DNA of 64,000 nt. It comes from Gordonia terrae. Lineage in GTDB: Bacteria > Actinomycetota > Actinomycetes > Mycobacteriales > Mycobacteriaceae. The stretch covers positions 3,596,001 through 3,660,000 of the forward strand of contig NZ_CP016594.1 in the NCBI RefSeq assembly GCF_001698225.1. The letters run 5' to 3'. Below, piece by piece: positions 36,162-44,400 of the stretch. Each line of letters starts with the position of its first letter. Within the stretch, counting starts at the first letter, position 1. Both the position numbers and the translations under genes were made by a program. The notes below the pieces were generated by a model. That model was not told where the DNA came from. It saw nothing but the letters and a program-made list of their open reading frames with translations, and did not search any database.

Positions 36162-37364
36162 TCAGTCCTCGGCCCGTGCGTAGATCGGCAGGAGTACCGC
36201 CGCGGAGTCGACGAGCATCTTGGGATCGACCAGCAGGTGCTGTGTCGCGACGTGCATGTCCCGCACGTAGCGGCCGAGTGTGCTGGTGGAACCGATGCTC
36301 TTGCTCCCACCCCAGCGATGGGCGAACTCCACCGCGTCCAGGGCGACCTCGTGCACCCACGACAGCATCTGGGTGACGCGGGCGACGTGCTCGGGAGTGA
36401 TCGGCTCACCCGCGGCCACAGTATTCTCTGCCGTCGTCGTGACGTCGTAGACGTAGAGTCGGGCAGCGCGGAGATTGGCTTCCTTCCGGGCGAAGTCGAT
36501 TCGGAAGAAGTCGGCTTCGCCCACTGGGATCGTGTAGTTGGGACGCATCTTTCCCGTCGTCAGGTCGGCGACCAGTTCCAGTGCACGAGTGGCGATGCCG
36601 AGTGCGATCGAGGCGTGCGGCAGTCCACCGGCCAGTTCGTTGGTCAGTTGGTACATGACATCCGGCCGCGTCGCCGTGCCGCCGAAGGTCGGTGTCGTGT
36701 ACTCGGCCGGTACGAACTGTTTGGTCACCCGGTAGTCATGGCTGCCGGTGCCCGCGAGACCCCAGACGTCCCAGTTCTTCGTGAACTCGACCTGGTCTTT
36801 GGGCATCAGAGCGATGCGTGCCTGTGGCTGACCGTTCTCACCCAGAATCGGAGCACCGTTCTCGTCGGCGACGATGAAGCCGGCTCCGATCCAGGTCGCA
36901 TGGTCCGAACCGCTGGCGAAGGAATAGTCGCCGTCGATGATGTAGCCGCCGTCGACCTGGATGCCCATGTGCCGGGGCAGGAGCTGACCGGCCGCGATGA
37001 AGGGACGATCGGCGCTGAACACGGTCGCCGCGACCTCCGGTGCAAGGTAGCCCACGACGCCGGCAGTACCCCACTCGCTGGCCATCCAGGCCCAGCCCAC
37101 CGAGGCGTCGGCCTTGGTCACCTCCTCGAAGACGCGCATACCCTCGCTGGGCAGCAGACCCCCACCCCCCAGGTCCTCGGGGATCAACATTCCGTGCAAA
37201 CCCAACTCGACCAATGCATCGGCCACGGGCTTGGTGATGGTGCGCTCCCGTTCGATCGCCTCGGCCTCGTCGCGGATCAGCGACGCGATCGAGCGAGCAC
37301 GCTCGAGGTAGTCCGCCTCCCTCGAGGACGCTTGGGTGGCTTCGGGGCTCAGAACTTCGGTCAT
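36162..37364 (-). CDS. HsaA-like flavin-dependent monooxygenase (ACAD-fold, group D)
   Basis: 400 residues in the acyl-CoA-dehydrogenase fold of two-component oxygenases such as HsaA and DszC-like proteins. N-terminal helices (DEAEAIERERTITKPVADAL), GMLIPEDLGGGGL and ASVGWAWMASEWG resemble HsaA. The central barrel has GSDHATWIGAGFIV, and the usual ACAD catalytic Glu region is missing, in line with oxygenase rather than dehydrogenase activity. Needs reduced flavin, probably from 32700-33224. Last gene before a 299-base divergent promoter. ATG 37364 follows GGAAGG. The substrate is unknown; phenols and sulfur compounds are typical of the group. Confidence 0.82.
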   Translation of the reverse strand: MTEVLSPEATQASSREADYLERARSIASLIRDEAEAIERERTITKPVADALVELGLHGMLIPEDLGGGGLLPSEGMRVFEEVTKADASVGWAWMASEWGTAGVVGYLAPEVAATVFSADRPFIAAGQLLPRHMGIQVDGGYIIDGDYSFASGSDHATWIGAGFIVADENGAPILGENGQPQARIALMPKDQVEFTKNWDVWGLAGTGSHDYRVTKQFVPAEYTTPTFGGTATRPDVMYQLTNELAGGLPHASIALGIATRALELVADLTTGKMRPNYTIPVGEADFFRIDFARKEANLRAARLYVYDVTTTAENTVAAGEPITPEHVARVTQMLSWVHEVALDAVEFAHRWGGSKSIGSTSTLGRYVRDMHVATQHLLVDPKMLVDSAAVLLPIYARAED

Positions 37365-37489
37365 GACGATGCCTTCCGTGCAGAGATGTCCGTCCGCCGT
37401 GGCCGCTTCGATCCAGCGGGACACGACCGGCGTCGGGTGAACTCTCGGTGTTCGACGTTCCCCCGCCGAATCACCGGATGTGAGTAAGC

Positions 37490-37514
37490 TAACATAGTAA
37501 GTACTAATGTCAAT
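37490..37514. promoter_or_regulatory. Candidate operator/promoter in the divergent gap 37365-37663
   Basis: ACATAGTAAGTACTAATGT (37492-37510) is a near-palindrome (arms ACATAGTA and TACTAATGT). On the minus strand it abuts a -35-like TTGACA (37514-37509), directed toward the HsaA-like gene, with AT-rich sequence following. It is the most AT-rich stretch of the 299-base gap and resembles TetR-type operators. The rest of the gap holds no recognised feature. Confidence 0.45.
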
Positions 37515-37663
37515 ACCTGATTTTGCAGGTAGCACGGTTGTTGACCATCCGCACCAGGCATAGTAATCATTAACCAACGTTCCCAGCCTCGCGGCGAACC
37601 GAGTTTCACGGCCGCACCGAATTCGCGGTCGGGCGAATACATCGAGGAAGCAGGATTCCCGCC

Positions 37664-38704
37664 ATGCGCATCGGCACAGTTCTCGGCCACGGCCGAGATT
37701 TCGATCAGATCGCCTCCGAGACAGTGGATTACGAGTCAGTCGGGCTCGATTCGGCAACTCTCGGCGAGGCCTACACCTTCGACGCGGTGTCCCAGCTCGG
37801 ATTCCTGGCCGCGCGGACCACGTCGATCGAGCTCGCCACGGGGATTCTCGCGCTCGACGCACGAACTCCCGCAACGCTGGCGATGACCGCGGCCGGGCTC
37901 GACTACGTGTCGAAGGGGCGGTTCCGGCTCGGGATCGGCGCCTCGGGACCCCAGGTCGTGGAAGGATTCCACGGCGTCGCGTTCGAGCACGCCGTCGGGA
38001 AGACCCGCGAGACCATCGAGATCTGCCGCACGGTGTGGCGACGGGAACCGCTGCGCCACCAGGGCCGCCGATTCCAGATCCCCGTTCCGCCCGATCGTGG
38101 AACCGGTGTGGGCATACCCCTCAAACTGATCAATCATCCGGTGCGGCCGGATATCCCCATCTCCGTGGCCGCACTTGGTGAGACCATGGTCGCGCTGAGC
38201 GCCGAACTGGCACAGGGGTGGGAACCGATCTTCTTCTATCCCGGGAAGATGCAGGATGTCTGGGGCGATGCCCTGCGTCGCGGCAAGGCCAGACGCGATC
38301 CGGCCCTGGGAGATCTCGACATCATCGTCCGGTTGCCGTTCGCCATCGTCGACGATGATTCCGCGTGGCTGGATCGTGCCCGCCCCCAGCTGGCGCTCTA
38401 CATCGGAGGAATGGGGTCGCGCGAGAAGAATTTCTACAACTCGTTGGCGCGACGGTACGGGTTCGACGCGGAAGCCGCCTCGATCCAAGACCTGTTCCTG
38501 TCGGGCCGTCACGCGGAAGCTGCGGCGGCGGTACCCGATGAACTGGTTCGCGCCACATCGCTGATCGGGTCGGCCTCCTACGTTGCCGAACGTGTAGCCA
38601 TGCTCGCCGAACTCGGCGTCGGGTTGCTCAACGTCGTTCCGATGGCCGACACCCACACCGAACGCCTTGCCGCCGTCGAGTCGCTTCGAGCACTCGTCGA
38701 CTGA
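37664..38704 (+). CDS. LLM-class (F420- or FMN-dependent) oxidoreductase
   Basis: 346-residue luciferase-like barrel protein. Typical segments: LAARTTSIELATGILALDARTPATLAMTAAGLD and the FRLGIGASGPQVVEGFHG loop, followed by the long insertion (IPLKLINHPVRPDIPI). Actinobacterial members of this branch mostly use cofactor F420 for hydride transfer, some FMNH2 for oxygenation. It lies 24 bases before the Baeyer-Villiger gene, so the pair is cotranscribed; it may reduce an enone or oxidise an alcohol feeding that enzyme. Start ATG 37664. Confidence 0.87.
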   Translation: MRIGTVLGHGRDFDQIASETVDYESVGLDSATLGEAYTFDAVSQLGFLAARTTSIELATGILALDARTPATLAMTAAGLDYVSKGRFRLGIGASGPQVVEGFHGVAFEHAVGKTRETIEICRTVWRREPLRHQGRRFQIPVPPDRGTGVGIPLKLINHPVRPDIPISVAALGETMVALSAELAQGWEPIFFYPGKMQDVWGDALRRGKARRDPALGDLDIIVRLPFAIVDDDSAWLDRARPQLALYIGGMGSREKNFYNSLARRYGFDAEAASIQDLFLSGRHAEAAAAVPDELVRATSLIGSASYVAERVAMLAELGVGLLNVVPMADTHTERLAAVESLRALVD

Positions 38705-38728
38705 CCACACCCCCGGAAAGCAGGAGTT

Positions 38729-40657
38729 ATGACCCCCACGCCGAAACCCAACCCGCACCTCGACCGCGAGACTGTGCACCGCGCAGTCTCCGCGGGCAAC
38801 GTCGGCTGCCTGCTGCCGGTTCTCTATCAGCTGACCGGCGAGGAGAAGTGGCTGTCGGCCCCGTACACCCCGAAGTCGCCCAGGGGTTTCGAGGAGCTGA
38901 ACGACGGCGGTCTGCCGCCGGAGATCCTCGCCGAGATCCACGACGCGGTGACCGACGCGGTCCTGGACTGGTGCCACGGGAAGCCGCCGGCCGGCCCCAC
39001 CCCTGCCGGTGCTGAACTCGCCCGGCTGATGAGCGTCTCCATGGGTGAGCCGATCGGGGAGGATCACGCGCCGATGATCGCCGAGCAACTCGGCTTCGCC
39101 CCGTACCAGCCATCCGGCATCAGGGGCCGTATCCGGGACTCCCGCACCGACTTCGGTGTCGTGATCGTCGGTGCCGGGATCTCCGGTCTGCTGTGCGCGA
39201 TCAATCTCGAGAAGGCCGGCGTCCCGTACACCGTCTTCGACCGCAATGCCCATCTCGGTGGCACTTGGTGGGCCAATCGGTACCCCGGCGCTCGTGTTGA
39301 CATCCCGAGTGATCTCTACTCGTTCTCGTTCCACCCCAAGAACTGGTCGGAGTACTTCGCACGACGCGACGAGATCTTCGAGTACGTGTCGGACGTGGCG
39401 CGCACGCACGGGATCATCGAGCGAATCTGCCTGCAGCACAGCGTCGACTCAGCGGTGTGGGACGACGCGGACCAGCGGTGGGTTCTCGCGGTCACCGGAC
39501 CCGACGGCACCCAGCAGGAGATCAGCGCGACGGCGTTGGTGACCGCCGCTGGTCTCCACAGCACGCCGAACATCCCCGCATATCCCGGTACCGCGGAATT
39601 CACCGGGCAGATCGTCCATTCCGCGGAATGGCCCGCCGATCTGGACCTGACCGGCAAACGGGTCGCCGTGGTCGGTAGCGGAGCGAGTGCGATGCAGCTC
39701 GTCGTGGCCATCTCCGAGCAGGTCGAGTCGATGGCGATCGTTCAGCGACAACCGCAGTGGATCACACCGAACGAGCATTACTTCGCACCGTCGGATCCGA
39801 TCAAGCACTGGTTGTTCGACAACATCCCGTTCTACCGCGGCTGGTACCGATTCCGTCTCTACTGGCTCTACACCGAACGTACCTTCGCCGCGCTGCCCGT
39901 CGATCCGGACCGCGCCGCGAAGGGCAAGCTGGTCAGCTCGCTGAACGACGCGTTTCGCGCACACTTCACGGCCTACCTCGAGCGGCAACTCGACGGCAAC
40001 GCCGATCTGATCCGCCGCACGACACCCGACTACCCACCGTTCGGCAAGCGTTTGCTCATCGACAACGGCTGGTTCGCCACCCTGCGCAAGGACCATGTCG
40101 AGCTGCTCACCGACCGCGTCGACCGGCTCACCGCGACCGGGATCGTGACCGCCGACGGCGAGGCACGGGAGATCGACGTGCTGATCCTGTGCACCGGGTT
40201 CCAACAACAGCGGTTCCTGTTCCCGATGGAGATCCGTGGCCGTGAGGAAACGTTGTTGCGCGACAGTTGGTCCGACGACGACGGCCGGGCCTACCTGGGT
40301 ATCACGACGCCGGGCTTCCCGAATCTGTTCTTCCTGTACGGCCCCAACACCAATCCGCCCGGGGGCAGCTACATCACCATTGCCGAGGCCCAGGTCCGTT
40401 ATGTCGTGGAGTCGATTTCGCGGTTGGTCACCGAAGACCTGGCCTCGATCGAATGCCGGCCGGAACCGTATGAGCGGTACAACCAGGAACTTGATGCGGC
40501 CAACGATGCGATGGTCTACGCCATGGACGGGGTCGACAGTTACTATCGCAACACCAGCGGCCGCGTGGTGACCAACTCGCCGTGGCCGGTCCACGAATAC
40601 TGGTCCCGCACAGCATATCCGGACCCGATCGACTTCGTGACCACCGCGCGCACCTGA
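38729..40657 (+). CDS. Baeyer-Villiger monooxygenase (HAPMO-like, with N-terminal extension)
   Basis: 642-residue type I flavoprotein monooxygenase converting ketones to esters or lactones with NADPH and O2. FAD Rossmann motif GAGISG (148-153), BVMO fingerprint FTGQIVHSAEWP (291-302, F-x-G-x3-H-x3-W-P), NADPH motif GSGASA shortly after. The ~135-residue N-terminal extension before the FAD domain and the overall length match 4-hydroxyacetophenone monooxygenase-type enzymes. No signal peptide. With nearby esterases, its ester product could be split into an alcohol and an acid. ATG 38729. Confidence 0.93.
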   Translation: MTPTPKPNPHLDRETVHRAVSAGNVGCLLPVLYQLTGEEKWLSAPYTPKSPRGFEELNDGGLPPEILAEIHDAVTDAVLDWCHGKPPAGPTPAGAELARLMSVSMGEPIGEDHAPMIAEQLGFAPYQPSGIRGRIRDSRTDFGVVIVGAGISGLLCAINLEKAGVPYTVFDRNAHLGGTWWANRYPGARVDIPSDLYSFSFHPKNWSEYFARRDEIFEYVSDVARTHGIIERICLQHSVDSAVWDDADQRWVLAVTGPDGTQQEISATALVTAAGLHSTPNIPAYPGTAEFTGQIVHSAEWPADLDLTGKRVAVVGSGASAMQLVVAISEQVESMAIVQRQPQWITPNEHYFAPSDPIKHWLFDNIPFYRGWYRFRLYWLYTERTFAALPVDPDRAAKGKLVSSLNDAFRAHFTAYLERQLDGNADLIRRTTPDYPPFGKRLLIDNGWFATLRKDHVELLTDRVDRLTATGIVTADGEAREIDVLILCTGFQQQRFLFPMEIRGREETLLRDSWSDDDGRAYLGITTPGFPNLFFLYGPNTNPPGGSYITIAEAQVRYVVESISRLVTEDLASIECRPEPYERYNQELDAANDAMVYAMDGVDSYYRNTSGRVVTNSPWPVHEYWSRTAYPDPIDFVTTART

Positions 40658-40685
40658 TCCGGCAGATCGCCTGTCCAGGCAATTC

Positions 40686-40741
40686 GCCACCTCACCCCGC
40701 AGACGCGCCGGCCACTGCGCGCGTCTGCGGGGTGAGGTGGC
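40686..40741. terminator. Perfect 22-bp inverted repeat between convergent genes
   Basis: GCCACCTCACCCCGCAGACGCG (40686-40707) is exactly complementary to 40720-40741, with a 12-base GC-rich loop. It lies between the Baeyer-Villiger gene (plus) and the 135-residue protein gene (minus), suiting a bidirectional terminator. No U-tract on either strand, as is common in actinobacteria. Confidence 0.75.
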
Positions 40742-40798
40742 AGGTTGGTGAAATACGACCGACTCCCCTGCTCGACCGTTCTGCGACGGTCGACGAGG

Positions 40799-41206
40799 TC
40801 AGTCCGGCAAACCGTTTCGCAAGGCGGTCGAGATCTGCTCGCGGACATCGACTTCGGTGAATCGGAGCACGGCGTCGACCGTCTTCGCCGATGCGCCGTC
40901 GTTCCGATAGGTCGACGCGAGCGCGGTCGAGATCGCACGACGCCGCTGCCGCAGGCCCTCGACCCCGGCTCCTGACACATCATGACCGAGTCCCAATTGC
41001 CGGGCCAGGTCGTTCGTCTCGGCGATGCACCGCGACAGCCGTTCGGTATCCCAATCGATGCGATCGGCAAGGTTGTCGAGGGCCTCGATGACCGCGGCCA
41101 GCTCGAGCCGTGCGGTCGTGTCGGTCAGGTGGCCGGCAACGCGGTGTACCAGAGTGTCCCGGATCGTGGCGAAGAGCTGCCCCGGCTCGGTGGAGTAGAC
41201 GGTCAT
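40799..41206 (-). CDS. Small helical protein partnered with an APH-type kinase (LvaB-like candidate)
   Basis: 135 residues, predicted mostly helical: QLFATIRDTLVHRVAGHL, then ARLELAAVIEALDNLADRI. This pattern (short N-terminus, helix, then a helix ending in a conserved acidic/basic run) recalls the DUF6285-type proteins that accompany LvaA-like kinases; the match is from memory and weak in sequence. The ATG starts 3 bases after the kinase stop, so the two are co-translated. In Pseudomonas putida levulinate catabolism, LvaB is required with the kinase LvaA. Function here is inferred from context. Confidence 0.6.
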   Translation of the reverse strand: MTVYSTEPGQLFATIRDTLVHRVAGHLTDTTARLELAAVIEALDNLADRIDWDTERLSRCIAETNDLARQLGLGHDVSGAGVEGLRQRRRAISTALASTYRNDGASAKTVDAVLRFTEVDVREQISTALRNGLPD

Positions 41207-41209
41207 GGC

Positions 41210-42256
41210 TCAGTATCCCCATTCTCTGTCCCGCAGCATCTTCGACAGCCAGCCGATGCTGTAGTAGACGCTGTGCGCCATGTTCGAGTAGCGCAGTTCA
41301 TCGCGCTCACCGCACGAGTAGATGTCGACCGCCTGCAGGCATCCGACGGCCGTCTTGGTCAGCGACTGCACGGCCCACCAGGTGAGCGCTTCGGGTTGTG
41401 GGCGCCAGCCTCCCGCCGTCTCGTACTCGTCGAGGAAGGGCTCGAGATCGATCAGCTTGCACAGCAACGGCGAGCGCCCCCTCGAAGTCCGCTGCGCGAA
41501 CCAGGCGATGTCGGCGGTCGGATCGGAGAAGTGGGCGGTCTCCCAGTCGAGCACACCGGTGATGGCGCCGTCGGCGATCACCACATTGCCGACACGGAAG
41601 TCGTTGTGGACGAGCGAGACCCGTCCCGACACCGCGTCTCGGCGATGATCGAGCCAGGCGAAGGCGAGATCAAGAATCGGAATGGGGATGTCGACGACGT
41701 CGCGATAGACCTGCGCCCACTTGTCGTTCTCGTCTTTCCCGGTGTCTTCCGGCGCCGGGACCGGACCGAGCACGGTCAACCCCAGGGTCTGCGGATCGGC
41801 GGCATGGAGACGCGCCATCTCGCGGGCGACATCGCGACCGAGTTGTTCCCGCTCCGCCGGGTCCGGGACCATCCGAGAGATCGTGGGTGGCATCGGGATC
41901 TGCCCGTGCACCTTCTCCATCGCGAACCATCCGCGCGCCCCGGCGGTGGGGACAACGGAGGCGACCACCTTCGGGACGCGCATACCGATGGCGCCGGCGG
42001 CACCGAGCAGCGCGACCTCGCGGGACACGTCGTAGTCACCGGCGATGCCGCTGACGGGTTGCCGCTTCACGGCATAGGTGTCCCCCTCCGGACCTCTCGG
42101 ACCATCCCATGCGACGGTCACGAGGTAGGTCTCCCACGAGTTGCCCTCCCCACGCTTGTCGACATCGGTGAGGCGCAGGGTCCCGGCCGCGTCGAGCGCG
42201 CGATCGAGTTCGGCGGTCAGCTCGCCGAGAAAGCTCTCGGCGGTGGTGGTGGCCAT
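41210..42256 (-). CDS. APH/choline-kinase-fold phosphotransferase (LvaA / ACAD11-kinase-like)
   Basis: 348-residue kinase-fold protein. ATP-binding Lys64 (YAVKRQ), Brenner motif HNDFRVGN with catalytic Asp219 and Asn224, and metal-binding Asp237 in LDWE. Not a drug-resistance enzyme by context: it sits among acyl-CoA genes. Homologous kinases (LvaA; the N-terminal domains of human ACAD10/ACAD11) phosphorylate 4-hydroxyacyl-CoA so that an ACAD can remove phosphate. ATG 42256 shares one base with the SDR stop (TGATG); followed by the LvaB-like candidate. Substrate assignment is inference. Confidence 0.82.
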   Translation of the reverse strand: MATTTAESFLGELTAELDRALDAAGTLRLTDVDKRGEGNSWETYLVTVAWDGPRGPEGDTYAVKRQPVSGIAGDYDVSREVALLGAAGAIGMRVPKVVASVVPTAGARGWFAMEKVHGQIPMPPTISRMVPDPAEREQLGRDVAREMARLHAADPQTLGLTVLGPVPAPEDTGKDENDKWAQVYRDVVDIPIPILDLAFAWLDHRRDAVSGRVSLVHNDFRVGNVVIADGAITGVLDWETAHFSDPTADIAWFAQRTSRGRSPLLCKLIDLEPFLDEYETAGGWRPQPEALTWWAVQSLTKTAVGCLQAVDIYSCGERDELRYSNMAHSVYYSIGWLSKMLRDREWGY

Positions 42257-42714
42257 CAGAAGATCGCCGCCTTCGGCCCGCCACCGTCGACCACGAGACG
42301 TTGTCCTGTCATGTATTCCGAGTCGGCCGACACCAGGAAGGCCACGGCACCGGCGACGTCCTCCGGCCGACACACCCGCCCGGACGGCGACGAGGCGTCG
42401 AGGTCGTCGATGTCGGTACCGCGGCTGGCCGAACCGGCGTTGCTGACCAGCAGATCGACGGCGCCGAGATCGCTCGCGATGGTGTCCACCATCGACTCGA
42501 CGGCCCTCACGTCGTCGATCGACACCTGATAGGCCCGAGCTCTTCCGCCGAAGGCGCCGATCTCGTCGACGACCTCGGCGGCGGCTTGGGCCTCACGGCG
42601 GTAGGTGATCGCGACGGTTGCGCCGTCCCGGGCAAGTCTCGACGCGACCGATCGGCCGACTCCTCGCGATCCGCCGGTGACGAGAGCGACGCGACCGGTC
42701 AATGGCCCCGTCAC
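42256..42714 (-). CDS. Internally deleted short-chain dehydrogenase (probably inactive)
   Basis: 152 residues, where SDRs have about 250. The N-terminal cofactor half is normal (VTGGSRGVGRSVASRL, LVSNAGSASRG) and the C-terminal tail is normal (GRVCRPEDVAGAVAFLVSADSEYMTGQ, then VVDGGG). Everything between is missing: no catalytic Ser, no Tyr-x3-Lys. The join lies near residue 105-112 (DIDDLDASSPSGRV), about 42390-42410, and stays in frame. It is thus a decayed gene or a protein kept for a non-catalytic role. GTG start; overlaps the kinase gene by one base. Confidence 0.8.
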   Translation of the reverse strand: MTGPLTGRVALVTGGSRGVGRSVASRLARDGATVAITYRREAQAAAEVVDEIGAFGGRARAYQVSIDDVRAVESMVDTIASDLGAVDLLVSNAGSASRGTDIDDLDASSPSGRVCRPEDVAGAVAFLVSADSEYMTGQRLVVDGGGPKAAIF

Positions 42715-42833
42715 GTTGTCCCCTCGACACGGCCGGCGGGATCGTTCATCACTTCGTTCGCTCCTTCGTAGGTCTGCGGGTCCGCCTCACGCCGGATGGA
42801 GTGGGCGACACATCGCGGATCGCCGCTGCTCAC
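42711..42833 (-). CDS. Possible 40-residue ORF coupling ligase and SDR genes
   Basis: An ORF from GTG 42833 to TGA 42711 whose start overlaps the ligase stop (GTGA) and whose stop overlaps the SDR start (GTGA). The peptide contains RREADPQTYEGANEVMND and has no known motif. The double overlap would make translation continuous from ligase to SDR. It could be a real small protein, the tail of a gene lost by deletion, or chance; no homologue is known to me. Confidence 0.35.
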   Translation of the reverse strand: MSSGDPRCVAHSIRREADPQTYEGANEVMNDPAGRVEGTT

Positions 42834-44389
42834 GCGTGCGCGCCCGCGCGAGTCGGCCAGTACGCGTCCCGTAGCGGCTTCTTGTAGAGCTTTCCGGTCG
42901 GCAGCCGTGGCATCTCGGCAATGAAATCGAACGACCTCGGGCACTTGAACTTCGCCAGTTCCGCACGGCAGAACTCGGCCAGACGGAGCGCGAGCAGACC
43001 TTGATCGGCGTCGGGGTCGACCGGTTGGATCACTGCCTTGACCGCCTCGCCGAAGTCCTCGTCGGGCACGCCGAAGACCGCGGCATCGAGCACCTCGGGA
43101 TGGGTGACGAGGAGATTTTCCACCTCCTGCGGGTAGATGTTCACCCCGCCGGAGATGATGACAAACGCCTGACGGTCGGTGAGGTACAGGAATCCGTCCT
43201 CGTCCAGGTAGCCGATGTCCCCGATCTTCGACATCGTGCCGTCGGCGTCCCGAGCTTCGGCGGTCTTGCCCGGATCGTTGAAGTACTCGAACGTTGCACC
43301 GACGCCCCGGAACCAGATGGTTCCTGGTACTCGCGGCGGGCATGGGTTCCCGTCATCGTCGAGGATCACCGGCTCACCCATGAACGGACGGCCGACGGTT
43401 CCCTTGTGCGCCAGCCACTCCTCGGGTGTACAGCCGCAGATGCCGTTCGCCTCGGTGCCGCCGTAGTACTCGTAGATGACCGGGCCGAACCAGTCGATCA
43501 TCGCCTCCTTCACCGCCACCGGGCACGGTGCGGCACCGTGCACCACCACCTCCAACGACGAGAGGTCCTGCTGCCGTTCTCCTTCCGGGAGTTTGAGCAT
43601 GCGCGAGAACATGGTGGGAACAACCATGGAATGCGTGATCCGGTGTTCCTCGATGAGGTCGAGGTAGTCACGGGCATCGAACCGCTTCATCACGACGATC
43701 GTCGCGCCGAGACGGATGCCGATGGCCACCGACGACTGAGGCCCGGAGTGATACAGCGGAGCGGGCGAGAGAAAACGCATGCCCTCCCGGAGGTGGAAGA
43801 CCTTCCGACCGAAGTCCTCGATGTCCAGGATCTGTCCCGGGTGCGCGTCGGGCAGATTGCGCTTGATGGCCTTGGGCCGGCCGGTGGTGCCCGACGAGTA
43901 GAACATCGGAGTTCCCAGTCGCTCGTTCTCGCCTGGGGCGTCGCCGAACCCGGCGACAGCCTCGGCGAACGACTCGAATGGTCCGGGCAAGGATGCGAGC
44001 TGGTCGGCGTCGACGAGGAGCCAACGACCCACCGCTGGGCACAACTGCGGTAAGTCTTGTGCAACAACGAGTTTCGCCACTGTTGTGATGACCAGCTTCG
44101 ACTGCGAGTCGTTGATGATGTACGCGGCCTCGCCGGCCGACAGAAACGAGTTGACCGGCGTGTAGAACAGTCCGCTGCGTTCGGCTGCGGACATCGCCAC
44201 GATCATCTCGACGTGATTCTCCATGAACAGGGCGATGTGGTCGCCCGGCTCACATCCGTTCGCACGGAAGAGCGCGGCGAGTCTGTTGGCGCGCGAGTCG
44301 AGGTCCCCATAGGTGAGAATCGCATCGCTGCCCGCCATGATCACGGCCGGGCGGTCGGGGTGTTCGGCGGCGTGACGTCCGGGATACAT
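42830..44389 (-). CDS. Acyl-CoA ligase (AMP-forming, ANL superfamily)
   Basis: 519 residues. AMP-binding motif YSSGTTGRPKA (164-174), YYGGTEANG, the GDIGYLDEDGFLYLTDR hinge region and the C-terminal catalytic-Lys motif PTGKLYKKPLRD. Belongs to the FadD-like medium/aryl group; the chain specificity is unknown. ATG 44389 has AAGGAG seven bases upstream. It likely activates the hydroxy or carboxylic acid that emerges from ester hydrolysis. It heads the downstream gene run with SDR, kinase and small partner. Confidence 0.92.
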   Translation of the reverse strand: MYPGRHAAEHPDRPAVIMAGSDAILTYGDLDSRANRLAALFRANGCEPGDHIALFMENHVEMIVAMSAAERSGLFYTPVNSFLSAGEAAYIINDSQSKLVITTVAKLVVAQDLPQLCPAVGRWLLVDADQLASLPGPFESFAEAVAGFGDAPGENERLGTPMFYSSGTTGRPKAIKRNLPDAHPGQILDIEDFGRKVFHLREGMRFLSPAPLYHSGPQSSVAIGIRLGATIVVMKRFDARDYLDLIEEHRITHSMVVPTMFSRMLKLPEGERQQDLSSLEVVVHGAAPCPVAVKEAMIDWFGPVIYEYYGGTEANGICGCTPEEWLAHKGTVGRPFMGEPVILDDDGNPCPPRVPGTIWFRGVGATFEYFNDPGKTAEARDADGTMSKIGDIGYLDEDGFLYLTDRQAFVIISGGVNIYPQEVENLLVTHPEVLDAAVFGVPDEDFGEAVKAVIQPVDPDADQGLLALRLAEFCRAELAKFKCPRSFDFIAEMPRLPTGKLYKKPLRDAYWPTRAGAHA

Positions 44390-44400
44390 GGGAACTCCTT

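Noticed and set aside
41210..42256. Aminoglycoside resistance gene
   Set aside because: APH fold is present but the operon is acyl-CoA catabolism; resistance annotation would be misleading.
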